NCBI RefSeq assembly: GCF_037023145.1
Contig: NZ_CP146091.1
Coordinates: 2,108,001-2,172,000 of the forward strand
Length of the DNA: 64,000 nucleotides
Reading direction: 5' to 3'
From: Ralstonia sp. RRA
GTDB taxonomy: Bacteria; Pseudomonadota; Gammaproteobacteria; Burkholderiales; Burkholderiaceae
Shown here: positions 29,464 to 37,815 of the stretch, piece after piece
Layout: every line of letters starts with the position of its first letter
How positions within the stretch are numbered: the first letter of the stretch is position 1
Program-made: the position numbers and the translations under genes
The notes under the pieces: generated by a model
Told to the model about the DNA's origin: nothing
The model's database searches: none
Seen by the model: only the letters and a program-made list of their open reading frames with translations

Positions 29464-30030
29464 TCAAAGTACGTACCGGGGCACCACGTCATCCGAGCGC
29501 TCGCGCACCGCGCAAACCCGCTGCACGTAAGCGTCTCGAGGCGACGAGATGAAGCCGTCTTCGTAGCCGATTACACGCAATTGCCCTTGCACTGCGCTGA
29601 GCAGCTCACCTGGCAACAGCAAGAATGCCGGGTTGGACGGTTTCCCGACAGTTTCGTTTCCGATGGCAAAAGTTTCGTAGATCAGGCGCCCACCCGGCGC
29701 AACCGCCGCCAACAGCTGCGGCCACAGCGGCCGATGCAGGTAATTGGTGACAACCACCGCGTCGAATACGGCATCTGCGGGCAACGGCCAAGGGCCACCC
29801 TCGATGTCTGCGACGACGGTTTCCGCGATGCCAGCGAGCCCAGTAAGTGCTGCGGCATCCCGATCAACGCCGGTCACACGCAGGCCACGTGCCGCGAGCC
29901 AGCGTGCATGCCGACCGCTGCCACAGGCCACATCCAGCACGGATGCGCCGGCCGGCAATTCGGCCGCCCAGTGCGCCACCCAAGCGGATGGCGCGGCGAG
30001 CATATGCGGATCGAGCACGGCAGTGGCCAT
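29464..30030 (-). CDS. Class I SAM-dependent methyltransferase
   Basis: The 188-residue protein has methyltransferase motif I VLDVACGSGRHARWLA, motif II VTGVDRDAAAL, a following acidic residue in VVADIEGGPWPLP, and a post-I segment FDAVVVTNYLHRP then LLAAVAPGGRLIYETFA. The target is unknown; the pattern resembles TehB-like small methyltransferases. ATG at 30030 lies nine bases after the trpS stop on the same strand, so it is likely co-transcribed with trpS. Confidence 0.85.
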   Translation of the reverse strand: MATAVLDPHMLAAPSAWVAHWAAELPAGASVLDVACGSGRHARWLAARGLRVTGVDRDAAALTGLAGIAETVVADIEGGPWPLPADAVFDAVVVTNYLHRPLWPQLLAAVAPGGRLIYETFAIGNETVGKPSNPAFLLLPGELLSAVQGQLRVIGYEDGFISSPRDAYVQRVCAVRERSDDVVPRYVL

Positions 30031-30038
30031 CAGCGGCG

Positions 30039-31241
30039 TTAGCTGTAAGCCAGGCCCATCGCCTCGCGCACCTCGCGCATGGTCTCTTGCGTGACCTTGC
30101 GGGCATTGTCGCAACCGTCGGCGATGATGGCGCGTAGCAAGGACGGATCGTCCATGTACTTCTGGGCGCGTTCGAGCATTGGCTGCTGCTCGCGCAGGAT
30201 GCCTTCGATCACGGGCTGCTTGCACTCCAGGCAACCGATGCCGGCGCTGCGGCAGCCCTTCTGCACCCACGCCTTCGTGTCTGCGTCGGAGTAAACCTGG
30301 TGCAGTTGCCAGACCGGGCACTTGTCCGGATCGCCCGGGTCAGTGCGGCGCACGCGGGCCGGGTCGGTCGGCATGGTGCGAACCTTTTTCTCGACGGTTT
30401 CCTTGTCCTCACGCATGCGGATCGTGTTGCCGTACGACTTGGACATCTTCTGGCCGTCGAGGCCCGGCATGCGGGATGCCTCGGTCAACAGCACCTGCGG
30501 TTCGGGCAGGATGATCTTGCGGGCGCCTTCCAGGTAACCGAACAGGCGCTCGCGGTCACCCATCGAAAGGCTCTGCGATTCGGCCAGCAGCGCGCGGGCC
30601 TGCTCCAGGGCTTCGTCTTCGCCGCGCTCCTGATAGGCGGTGCGCAGTTCCAAATACAGCTTGGCGCGCTTGCCGCCCAGCTTCTTGGCGGCTTCCAGCG
30701 CCTTCTCTTCGAAACCGGGTTCGCGGCCGTACAGGTAGTTGAAGCGGCGCGCGACTTCACGCGTCATCTCAACGTGCGGCACCTGGTCTTCGCCTACGGG
30801 CACGAAGCCGGCACGGTAGATCAGGATGTCGGCGGCCTGCAGCAGCGGGTAGCCGAGGAAGCCGTAGGTGGAGAGGTCCTTCTCCTTGAGCTTCTCGATC
30901 TGGTCCTTGTAGGTCGGCACGCGTTCGAGCCAGCCCAGCGGCGTGCCCATCGACAGCAGCAGGAACAGCTCGGCGTGCTCCGGCACGCGGCTCTGGATGA
31001 AGAGCGTGGCTTGCGACGGGTCAACGCCTGCAGCCAGCCAGTCGATCAGCATTTCCCACACGGACTCCTCGATCACCTCGGGCGATTCGTAGTGCGTGGT
31101 CAGCGCATGCCAGTCGGCGACGAAAAAGTAGCACGGGTATTCGGCTTGCAGCCGGACCCAGTTTTTCAGAACGCCGTGGTAGTGCCCCAGGTGCAGAGCA
31201 CCGGTCGGACGCATGCCGGAAAGTACGCGGTCAGGAAACAT
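30039..31241 (-). CDS. trpS: Tryptophan--tRNA ligase
   Basis: TrpRS charges tRNA-Trp. The 400-residue protein has the class I motifs HLGH (in ALHLGHYHGVLKNW) and KMSKS (in GQKMSKSYGNTIRM). Its length exceeds the E. coli enzyme (334) because of an insertion and C-terminal extension that includes CPVWQLHQVYSD and GCLECKQ, typical of the longer TrpRS in Betaproteobacteria; the paired cysteines hint at metal binding, which I infer only. ATG at 31241 gives MFPDRVLSGMRPTG. It sits between the M50 peptidase and a methyltransferase in a minus-strand run. Confidence 0.95.
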   Translation of the reverse strand: MFPDRVLSGMRPTGALHLGHYHGVLKNWVRLQAEYPCYFFVADWHALTTHYESPEVIEESVWEMLIDWLAAGVDPSQATLFIQSRVPEHAELFLLLSMGTPLGWLERVPTYKDQIEKLKEKDLSTYGFLGYPLLQAADILIYRAGFVPVGEDQVPHVEMTREVARRFNYLYGREPGFEEKALEAAKKLGGKRAKLYLELRTAYQERGEDEALEQARALLAESQSLSMGDRERLFGYLEGARKIILPEPQVLLTEASRMPGLDGQKMSKSYGNTIRMREDKETVEKKVRTMPTDPARVRRTDPGDPDKCPVWQLHQVYSDADTKAWVQKGCRSAGIGCLECKQPVIEGILREQQPMLERAQKYMDDPSLLRAIIADGCDNARKVTQETMREVREAMGLAYS

Positions 31242-31262
31242 GTGGGAAATGGAATTGGGAAC

Positions 31263-31928
31263 TCAGGAAAACAACATCTGCAGCGGACTCAGAATCCACT
31301 GCAGCAGTTGAAACAGCAGCGCCATGATCGGGCGCATCCAGACATTGGTGATGACGTTGGAAATGATCAGTGCCATCACGATAAAGAAACCGAACGGCTC
31401 AATGCGTGACAGGCCCAGCGCCATCCGAGGCGGCAGCAGCGCCGCCAGCACGCGCCCGCCGTCGAGCGGCGGCAGCGGAAACATGTTGAACGCCGCCATC
31501 ACCATATTGACCAGAATGCCCGCGCGCGCCATGCCGATCAGGAATGGCTCGTTCACGCCGCCCACGGCAAACAGCACTGCCAGTACACCCCAGACGATCG
31601 CCTGGACAAAGTTGCAGGCCGGTCCGGCCAGCGCCACCCACATACCATGCCAGCGCGGATCGCGCAGGCGGCCGAAGCGCACCGGCACCGGCTTGGCATA
31701 GCCGAACACGAACGCACCCTTGGTGGCGAAATACAGCAGCAGCGGCATCGCAATTGTGCCGATCGGATCAATGTGCCGCAGCGGATTGATACTGATGCGG
31801 CCCATGACATAGGCCGTGTCGTCGCCAAAATGCTTGGCGACATAGCCGTGCGCCGCCTCATGCAGCGTGATGGCAAACAGGACGGGGATCGCGTAAACCG
31901 CGATGTTCTGGATCAGTGTGGGGTCCAT
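31263..31928 (-). CDS. Site-2 protease (M50) family membrane protein
   Basis: The 221-residue integral membrane protein has the zinc motif HEAAH (23-27) in the first hydrophobic segment and FNMFPLPPLDGGRVL, which supplies the third ligand Asp, near the middle. Four to six transmembrane segments are visible. It belongs to the small SREBP/RseP-like subgroup without PDZ domain. Such proteases cut membrane-bound substrates; the substrate is unknown. ATG at 31928 gives MDPTLIQNIAVYAIPV. It is 22 bases ahead of trpS and downstream of the YciO-like gene by 65 bases. Confidence 0.93.
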   Translation of the reverse strand: MDPTLIQNIAVYAIPVLFAITLHEAAHGYVAKHFGDDTAYVMGRISINPLRHIDPIGTIAMPLLLYFATKGAFVFGYAKPVPVRFGRLRDPRWHGMWVALAGPACNFVQAIVWGVLAVLFAVGGVNEPFLIGMARAGILVNMVMAAFNMFPLPPLDGGRVLAALLPPRMALGLSRIEPFGFFIVMALIISNVITNVWMRPIMALLFQLLQWILSPLQMLFS

Positions 31929-31993
31929 AGGCGGGCTATTGTAGCAAGCACGCGCGGCGGCACGCCGGCCGCACATACCGCATCGGCACTTGC

Positions 31994-32617
31994 CTACAGG
32001 CCGACGCGGGCCGGATCGCCACGCCCGAGGCGCACCAGTTCCGCCTTACCGCTGGTCAGGTCGATAACGGTGGTGGGTTCGGCCGGGGCCGGGCCGCCGT
32101 CGATGACGAGTTCCAGCTGCTTTTCCAGCCGCTCGCGGATGGTCTCGGCTTCGTTCAGCGGCGCGTCGTCGCCGGGCAGTTGCAGCGTGGAGGTGAGCAG
32201 CGGCTCGCCCAGCTCGGCCATCAGCGCCAGGGGGATCGCGTGCTCCGGCACGCGCAGGCCGATGGTCTTGCGCGACGGGTGAGAGAGCCTGCGCGGCACC
32301 TCCTTGGTCGCTTCGAGCAGAAACACGAACGGACCCGGCGTGGCCGCTTTCACCACGCGGTACTGCTTGTTGTCGACGCGTGCAAATATGGCCAGCTCAG
32401 AAAGATCCCGGCACATCAGCGCGAGGTGCTGCTTCTCGTCGATGCCGCGCACGCGGCGCAGGCGTTCGACGGCCGACTTGTCGTCCAGATGACAGGCCAG
32501 TGCGTAACAGGAATCGGTGGGCAGTGCGACCAGGCCGCCGGCGCGGATGATTTCCGCTGCTTGGCGAATCAGGCGCCCTTGCGGCGTGGTCGGGTGAATC
32601 TGGAAGAACTGGGACAT
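31994..32617 (-). CDS. YciO/Sua5/YrdC family protein (L-threonylcarbamoyladenylate synthase-like)
   Basis: The 207-residue protein has the Sua5/YrdC fold: an N-terminal LVALPTDSCYALACHLDDKSAVERL block, KQHLALMCRDLSELA, and a C-terminal ETIRERLEKQLELVIDGGPAPAEPTTVIDLT. Sua5/TsaC makes threonylcarbamoyl-AMP for the t6A base of tRNA. The wording of the motifs (PTDSCYAL and the FFQIHPTTPQ start) fits YciO, a paralogue with weak or unproven activity. ATG at 32617. It follows the PHP phosphoesterase gene by 33 bases, the same pair as E. coli yciV-yciO. Confidence 0.9.
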   Translation of the reverse strand: MSQFFQIHPTTPQGRLIRQAAEIIRAGGLVALPTDSCYALACHLDDKSAVERLRRVRGIDEKQHLALMCRDLSELAIFARVDNKQYRVVKAATPGPFVFLLEATKEVPRRLSHPSRKTIGLRVPEHAIPLALMAELGEPLLTSTLQLPGDDAPLNEAETIRERLEKQLELVIDGGPAPAEPTTVIDLTSGKAELVRLGRGDPARVGL

Positions 32618-32650
32618 GCGGGGCGCGGGTAGGTTGGATAGACGGTGGAG

Positions 32651-33511
32651 TTAAGACATCCACCGGCTCCACACCGGCGTCAGGTTGTCGGGTAATGGCG
32701 GCAACTCGCCCAGTTCGATGCGGCCTTCGCCGGGGCCATGGAAATCCGAGCCGCGCGAGGCCAGCAGGCCGTAGCGGCGCGCCACGTCGGCGTAGAGCGC
32801 GTATTGATCGGGCGTGTGGCTGCCGGTGATGACTTCGACGCCCTCGCCGCCCAGGTCCTTGAATTCGTCGAACAGCGCGCTGTGCTCAACCAGCGAGAGC
32901 GTGTAGCGGCCCGGATGCGCCATCACCGCGACGCCGCCGGCGCCCTTGATCCACCCGATCGCCTCAGTCAGGCGTGACCAGCGGTGCGGCACGTAGCCCG
33001 GTTTGCCTTCGCCCAGGTAGCGACTGAACACCTCCTGAATGTCGCGGCAATGGCCGTGCTCGACCAGGAAGCGGGCGAAGTGGGTGCGCGAGATCATGTC
33101 CGGGTTGCCGGCGTAGCCCAGCGCGCCCTCATAGGCGCCTTCGATGCCCAGCTTGGCGAGCGCTTCGCTCATGTCTTCCGCACGGGCGCAGCGGCCCGAA
33201 CGCGTGCGCGCCAGCCCCTGCACCAGTTCAGCGTTGTCCGGGTCGATGCCCAAACCAACGATGTGCAGTGTGCGCCCTGCCCAGGTGACGGAAATCTCCA
33301 CACCCGACAGATACGCCATGCCAAGCGACGTGGCCGCCTCGCGTGCGGCTGCCTGCCCCGCCACTTCATCGTGGTCGGTCAGCGCCCACAGCGTCACGCC
33401 ATGCGCAGCGGCGCGCGCAGCCACGTCTTGTGGCGCCAGCAGGCCATCCGACACGGTGGAATGACAGTGCAGATCAGCGTTGCGGGCGGAGGCGGTGGAA
33501 ATGTTTGGCAT
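32651..33511 (-). CDS. PHP-domain phosphoesterase (RNase AM / 3',5'-nucleoside bisphosphate phosphatase)
   Basis: The 286-residue protein has the PHP metal motifs DLHCHSTVSDG near the N-terminus, ALTDHDEVAG, GVEISVTWAGRTLHIVG, MAHPGRY and SDFHGPGE. E. coli YciV (RNase AM) with this pattern removes mononucleotides from RNA 5' ends and from pAp. ATG at 33511. Pairing with the YciO-like gene mirrors the enterobacterial arrangement. It is divergent from the ferredoxin-NADP reductase-like gene across 160 bases. Confidence 0.93.
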   Translation of the reverse strand: MPNISTASARNADLHCHSTVSDGLLAPQDVAARAAAHGVTLWALTDHDEVAGQAAAREAATSLGMAYLSGVEISVTWAGRTLHIVGLGIDPDNAELVQGLARTRSGRCARAEDMSEALAKLGIEGAYEGALGYAGNPDMISRTHFARFLVEHGHCRDIQEVFSRYLGEGKPGYVPHRWSRLTEAIGWIKGAGGVAVMAHPGRYTLSLVEHSALFDEFKDLGGEGVEVITGSHTPDQYALYADVARRYGLLASRGSDFHGPGEGRIELGELPPLPDNLTPVWSRWMS

Positions 33512-33671
33512 TCCGTCATTTTACTGCTGCGACGCGGAATCGGGGGCCGCCCGCACCACCCAGCGCCGATCGGAAAAAACCGGGAAGACCCGACTGCCCG
33601 TGGCGGTGTTGACGGAGCAGCGCCCGCCGCACGCTATAGTGCCCGCATTGTTTCGCTCTCTTCGCTTTGCC

Positions 33672-34751
33672 ATGACCAGCCCAGCCATCCTCCCCGCCAC
33701 TTCCGCTCAGCCGATCGAACAGCGCGTCGACGTGCTCGTGGTGGGCGCCGGGCCGGTTGGCCTGTTCGCGGCGTTCCAGGCAGGTGTGCTGGGGCTGTCG
33801 TGCGTGCTGGTGGATGCGCTGGACCGCCCAGGCGGCCAGTGCACCGAGCTGTATCCGGAAAAACCGATCTACGACATCCCTGCGCTGGTGTCGTGCACCG
33901 CGCAGGAACTCGTCGACCGTCTGCTGGCCCAGTGCGCGCCGTTCGGCTATCCCATCCTGTGTGGCCGGCGCGCTGAAACCGTGGAGACCATCGAAGGCGA
34001 GCACGGCCAGCGATTCCGCGTCACCACCAGTGCCGGCGACGTGTTCGACTGTGCAGCCGTGCTCATCACGGCTGGCAATGGCGCCTTTGCCCCACAACGC
34101 GTGTCCCTGCCCGAAGCCGCCGCACTCGAAGGCCGCCACGTGCACTACGCCGTGCGCGACACCGCGCGCTTCGCCGGCAAGCGGGTCGTGATTGCCGGCG
34201 GCGGGGATTCCGCGCTCGACTGGGCGCTGGCACTGCGCAAGACCGCTGCGCGCGTCACGCTCGTGCACCGGCGTGAGGGCTTCCGCGCCGCTGATGCCTC
34301 CGTTGCCGAGATGCGCGCCGCCGTTGCCGCTGGCGAAATGGACTTCGTGCTCGGCATGCTCTCGCGGCTGGACAGCACGGCAGATGGCACGCTCACCGGC
34401 GTCGCGGTCCGCGGGCGAGAGGGCGAAGTCACCCTGCCCTGCGATGAAGTGATCGCGCTGTATGGACTGGTTTCCGAACCTGGTCCGATCGCCAACTGGG
34501 GCGTGGAAATGCGCGCCGGCCGCATTGCAGTGGAACCCACCGCGTATGAAACCTCACGCCCCGGCATCTTTGCCGCGGGCGATATCGCGCTGTATCCGAA
34601 CAAGCAGAAGCTGATCCTCTCGGGCTTCCACGAGGTGGCGATGGCGCTGCGCCGCGCGTACCGCTATGCGAATCCCGACAAGGCGCTGGTGCACACGCAT
34701 TCGAGCAATGACGCAGGGCTGCAGACCAAGCTGCATGTGACGGCGGGTTGA
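33672..34751 (+). CDS. Ferredoxin/flavodoxin--NADP reductase, thioredoxin-reductase-like
   Basis: The 359-residue flavoprotein has the FAD dinucleotide motif GAGPVGLFAA near 28-37, RPGGQC, an NADP Rossmann motif IAGGGDSALDWAL and the C-terminal FAD motif GIFAAGDI. It lacks the CxxC of thioredoxin reductase, matching YumC-type ferredoxin-NADP reductases. It probably moves electrons between NADPH and a ferredoxin; a 7Fe ferredoxin gene lies in this window but far away. ATG at 33672. Its TGA abuts the ATG of the next gene, and the four genes to 36801 are tightly packed, which suggests one function. Confidence 0.92.
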   Translation: MTSPAILPATSAQPIEQRVDVLVVGAGPVGLFAAFQAGVLGLSCVLVDALDRPGGQCTELYPEKPIYDIPALVSCTAQELVDRLLAQCAPFGYPILCGRRAETVETIEGEHGQRFRVTTSAGDVFDCAAVLITAGNGAFAPQRVSLPEAAALEGRHVHYAVRDTARFAGKRVVIAGGGDSALDWALALRKTAARVTLVHRREGFRAADASVAEMRAAVAAGEMDFVLGMLSRLDSTADGTLTGVAVRGREGEVTLPCDEVIALYGLVSEPGPIANWGVEMRAGRIAVEPTAYETSRPGIFAAGDIALYPNKQKLILSGFHEVAMALRRAYRYANPDKALVHTHSSNDAGLQTKLHVTAG

Positions 34752-35876
34752 ATGACCGCGCCCCTGCGAGCAGCGCACGTCGTTGTCATTGGCGGCTACG
34801 GCTTTTTCGGGCGGCGGCTGGTCGAGCGCCTGTCCGTCCACGCGTCGCTGACGGTGACGATTGCGGGGCGGTCATTGGCGCAGGCACAGGCCCTGGCCGA
34901 TGCGTTGCAGCCAAAGGCGCGCGCCGCACTGCGCGCTGCGGCCGTTGACATCCATGCGTCCGACTTCGATCAACATCTACTGGCCCTGTCGCCCGACCTG
35001 TTGATCCACACGGGTGGGCCGTTTCAAGGACAGGACTACCACGTGGCGCGCTCGTGCATCGCTGCCGGCGTGCACTACATCGACCTGGCCGACGGCCGTA
35101 CCTTCGTACAGGACATCACGACGCTGAACGGCGCCGCCACACAGGCTGGCGTACTCGTTGTCAGCGGCGCCAGCTCGGTACCGGCGCTGTCCGGCGCGGC
35201 GGTTGATCACTTGACGCGCGACATGGCGTCGGTGCGCTCCATCGACATCGGCATCAGCCCGGGCAATCGCACCGAGCGTGGACTGTCGACCATCCAGGCA
35301 ATCCTGACGTATTGCGGCAAGCCGCTGCCGTCTACGGGCGAGCCGGTCTTCGGCTGGAGCAGCACGTGGCGCCATATCTATCCTGCGCCGGTGGGCGAGC
35401 GGCTGATGTCGCCGTGCGATGTGCCGGACCTGGCGCTGTTTCCGCAGCGGTATGCGGGCACACCGCAGGTTCGCTTTGGTGCCGGGCTGGAGCTGCGTTT
35501 CCTCCATCGCGGCATGAACGTGATGGCCGCACTCGTGCGGGCCGGCATCGTCAAAGATTGGTCGCGACACACACGCTTGCTGAAAGCCGCGTCCGACTGG
35601 TTCCTGCACTGGGGCTCAGACGTGGGCGGCATGCATCTGCGTGTCGAAGGTCTGGATGCCGAAGGCACCTTGCGCTCGCGCCTGTGGCACTTGCTCGCCA
35701 TTCGCGGCGATGGCCCTTACGTGCCAACGCTCGCCGCCGCGGCGCTGGTCCGCCGGTTCCTAGAAGGCGCGCTGCCACAGCGCGGAGCGATGCCGTGCGT
35801 CGGGCTGCTGACGCTCGACGACTTTGCTCGCGAAACCGACGGCCTGGCGATCACGATGCAAGAGGCGCAGGCATGA
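34752..35876 (+). CDS. Saccharopine dehydrogenase-like NAD(P)-binding protein
   Basis: The 374-residue protein has a Rossmann N-terminus (VVVIGGYGFFGRRLVERL), IAGRSLAQAQALADAL, then PDLLIHTGGPFQGQDYHVARSCIAAGVHYIDLADGR, the mark of the saccharopine dehydrogenase-like family. True saccharopine dehydrogenases have other C-terminal parts; members like this are oxidoreductases of unknown substrate. It begins directly after the preceding stop and ends in an ATGA overlap with the DUF4166 gene. In other bacteria such proteins are often next to or fused with DUF4166, so the two likely form a complex. Confidence 0.85.
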   Translation: MTAPLRAAHVVVIGGYGFFGRRLVERLSVHASLTVTIAGRSLAQAQALADALQPKARAALRAAAVDIHASDFDQHLLALSPDLLIHTGGPFQGQDYHVARSCIAAGVHYIDLADGRTFVQDITTLNGAATQAGVLVVSGASSVPALSGAAVDHLTRDMASVRSIDIGISPGNRTERGLSTIQAILTYCGKPLPSTGEPVFGWSSTWRHIYPAPVGERLMSPCDVPDLALFPQRYAGTPQVRFGAGLELRFLHRGMNVMAALVRAGIVKDWSRHTRLLKAASDWFLHWGSDVGGMHLRVEGLDAEGTLRSRLWHLLAIRGDGPYVPTLAAAALVRRFLEGALPQRGAMPCVGLLTLDDFARETDGLAITMQEAQA

Positions 35877-36415
35877 CGACCTCGCTCTACGAAACGGTGC
35901 TCGGCGCGCAGTACGCGCAACTGGCACCCGCCGTGCAGACATTTCACCGAATGGCCGGGCTGGTGGCGTTGCGCGGTGAGGTCGAAACCGAACCGCCCGC
36001 GACCCGCGTGGCACGCTGGCTCGCCTGGTGCATTCGCACACCACGTACGCCGACGCGCGGCCCGATCCGCTTCACACTCGACGCCACCGCCACCGAGGAA
36101 ACCTGGACGCGCCATTTCCCGCGCCAGACAATGCGCTCGACGCTGTCGCTGCATCAGGGGCGCATCATGGAGCGGCTCGGCGCAGTCCGCCTGTTCTTTG
36201 CGCTGGAAGCGGAGCACGGCATGCTGCGGATGCGCCTGGAAGGGTTGCGCTTCCTCGGCATCCCCTGCCCTGCATGGCTGCGGCCCGCCGTCGTGGCCGA
36301 AGAAACCGGCGACGGTGATCGCTTCCACTTCAACGTACGCGCCAGCGTGCCGTTGCTCGGCGTGGTTGCTGCGTACCGTGGCTATCTCGATCTGACGACG
36401 ACGGAGCCCGCATGA
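35873..36415 (+). CDS. DUF4166 domain protein
   Basis: The 180-residue protein is a single DUF4166 domain: SLYETVLGAQYAQLAPAVQTFHRM, GLVALRGEVETE, an acidic/aromatic stretch TEETWTRHFPRQTMRSTL, GAVRLFFALEAEHGMLRMRLEGLRFLGIPCPAWLRP. No function is assigned. The start ATG 35873 overlaps the dehydrogenase stop and its own stop overlaps the DCC gene start, so all three are translationally coupled. The domain looks like a ligand-binding beta barrel by its alternating pattern (inference). Confidence 0.85.
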   Translation: MTTSLYETVLGAQYAQLAPAVQTFHRMAGLVALRGEVETEPPATRVARWLAWCIRTPRTPTRGPIRFTLDATATEETWTRHFPRQTMRSTLSLHQGRIMERLGAVRLFFALEAEHGMLRMRLEGLRFLGIPCPAWLRPAVVAEETGDGDRFHFNVRASVPLLGVVAAYRGYLDLTTTEPA

Positions 36416-36801
36416 TCGTCGTCTATGACGCGCACTGCCTGCTGTGCAGCGGCTTCACGCAATTCCTGCTGAAACACGATCGACAGGGCGTGCTGCGCTT
36501 TGCATCGATGCAAGGCACAACCGGGCGGCAACTGCTCGCGCAGGCAGGCGTCGATCCGGACGATGTTGATACGGTGCTCTTCGTACGCAACGGCCATGCG
36601 TGGTGCGAAAGTGCCGCCGTGCTGCGGATCCTGCATGTGCTCGGCTGGCCGTGGCGGCTGGCGTGGGTCGGCTGGTTGGTCCCGGTGCCGCTGCGCGACG
36701 CACTCTACCGCTGCGTCGCGCGCAACCGTTACCAGTGGTTCGGACGTTCGGATGCTTGCATCCTGCCGCCACCCGGCACAGCACAGCGCTTTCTCGACTG
36801 A
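36412..36801 (+). CDS. DCC-family thiol-disulfide oxidoreductase (DUF393)
   Basis: The 129-residue protein begins MIVVYDAHCLLCSGF, the DxxCxxC signature of DUF393 (Asp6, Cys9, Cys12), followed by FTQFLLKHDRQGVLRFASMQ and a hydrophobic C-terminal half with RDALYRCVARNRYQWFG. The CxxC suggests a thiol-disulfide function; it may be membrane-associated through the W/L-rich segment around 75-95. It closes the four-gene cassette by an ATGA overlap and is convergent with an alpha/beta hydrolase 12 bases on. Confidence 0.88.
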   Translation: MIVVYDAHCLLCSGFTQFLLKHDRQGVLRFASMQGTTGRQLLAQAGVDPDDVDTVLFVRNGHAWCESAAVLRILHVLGWPWRLAWVGWLVPVPLRDALYRCVARNRYQWFGRSDACILPPPGTAQRFLD

Positions 36802-36813
36802 GGCCGGCGCCGG

Positions 36814-37743
36814 TCAGGCGTGCCGGCAGAACTCCTCGATCAACATGGCCACCTGTTCCGGCTGATCGTGATGCAGCATGTGACCCGCATCGGCAATCAA
36901 GACCTCGCGGAAATCGGGAAACGCCGCAAAGCGCTTCTTGAACTCAGGCAACGGCATCTCGCCCGCAATTGCCTTGAGCGTGGGTGAGTCGACGGCCTCC
37001 ACGTGCAGCACAGGCGCGGTCACGCGGCGCCAGACTTCCATCACCTCGTCCAGGCGATAGAGCTGCGGGTTGATGATCTTGTGTGCAGGATCGCCCAGGA
37101 TTTCCCAGCGGCCGTCGGCGCCTTGATGCGACCAGTGCTGCGCGAGAAATGCGGCCTTGTCGGCCGGCAGGCGCGGGTTGGTCTTCTGCAGGCGCGCGGC
37201 AACGTCCTCGACGGTGGCGTAGGTGTTCAGGCGCGGCTTGTCCTTGAGTTCATCCAGCCAGCGCGCATAGCGGCGCGGTGCCTGCGAAGCCTTGGAGGCC
37301 GTCATGCCGAAGCCCTCCAGATCGACCACGCGGCGCACGCGCTCGGGCCGGATGCCCGCGTACAGGCACACTACGTTGGCGCCCAGGCTGTGGCCGACCA
37401 GCGTCACCTGCCCCTCCGGCTGGTAGTGATCGACGATGGCTTCCAGATCGGCCAGGTAGTCGGCAAACCAGTAGCACTCGACGCCGGGACCATCCGTGGG
37501 CCGGGCGGACTCGCCGTAGCCACGCCAATCCGGCGCCACGATGTGCCAGCGCTCGCGCAGCGCATCCACCAGAAACTGGAACGACGCTGAGACATCCATC
37601 CAGCCGTGGAACAGGAACAGGATGGGCGCGCCCGGCTCACCCCATTCGCGCACGTGATAGCGCAGGCCGCGTACATCCAGGTAAGTCGAGCGGGAGGCTT
37701 GGCGTGTGGCCGGCGGCGTGGTCGAGGTCATGGTTTCCGTCAT
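36814..37743 (-). CDS. Alpha/beta hydrolase
   Basis: The 309-residue hydrolase has the oxyanion HGWMD (46-50), the nucleophile Ser119 in LVGHSLGAN and the catalytic His in DAGHMLHHDQPE near the C-terminus. It resembles the epoxide-hydrolase/haloalkane-dehalogenase-like branch, but the cap residues that would set the substrate are not diagnostic. ATG at 37743 gives MTETMTSTTPP, a flexible N-terminal 20 residues. A TATAAT box and, just after the expected start, a palindromic operator candidate lie upstream. Confidence 0.85.
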   Translation of the reverse strand: MTETMTSTTPPATRQASRSTYLDVRGLRYHVREWGEPGAPILFLFHGWMDVSASFQFLVDALRERWHIVAPDWRGYGESARPTDGPGVECYWFADYLADLEAIVDHYQPEGQVTLVGHSLGANVVCLYAGIRPERVRRVVDLEGFGMTASKASQAPRRYARWLDELKDKPRLNTYATVEDVAARLQKTNPRLPADKAAFLAQHWSHQGADGRWEILGDPAHKIINPQLYRLDEVMEVWRRVTAPVLHVEAVDSPTLKAIAGEMPLPEFKKRFAAFPDFREVLIADAGHMLHHDQPEQVAMLIEEFCRHA

Positions 37744-37760
37744 CGAATCAGCAAATAATC

Positions 37761-37789
37761 GAACGATCGTTCTTTTTCCGATGATTATA
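37761..37789 (-). promoter_or_regulatory. Promoter -10 and operator-like palindrome of the alpha/beta hydrolase
   Basis: On the minus strand, TATAAT (37789-37784) is followed by the perfect palindrome GAACGATCGTTC (37772-37761), within the first 20 transcribed bases. This is the size and layout of a TetR-type operator acting as a roadblock. No -35 is clear, and no TetR gene is nearby. Confidence 0.5.
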
Positions 37790-37815
37790 GCGATGACTGC
37801 CCGACCGCGTGCCGC

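Noticed and set aside
31994..32617. Calling the YciO-like gene tsaC
   Set aside because: Operon with the PHP gene and motif wording fit YciO; a genuine TsaC/Sua5 is expected elsewhere.
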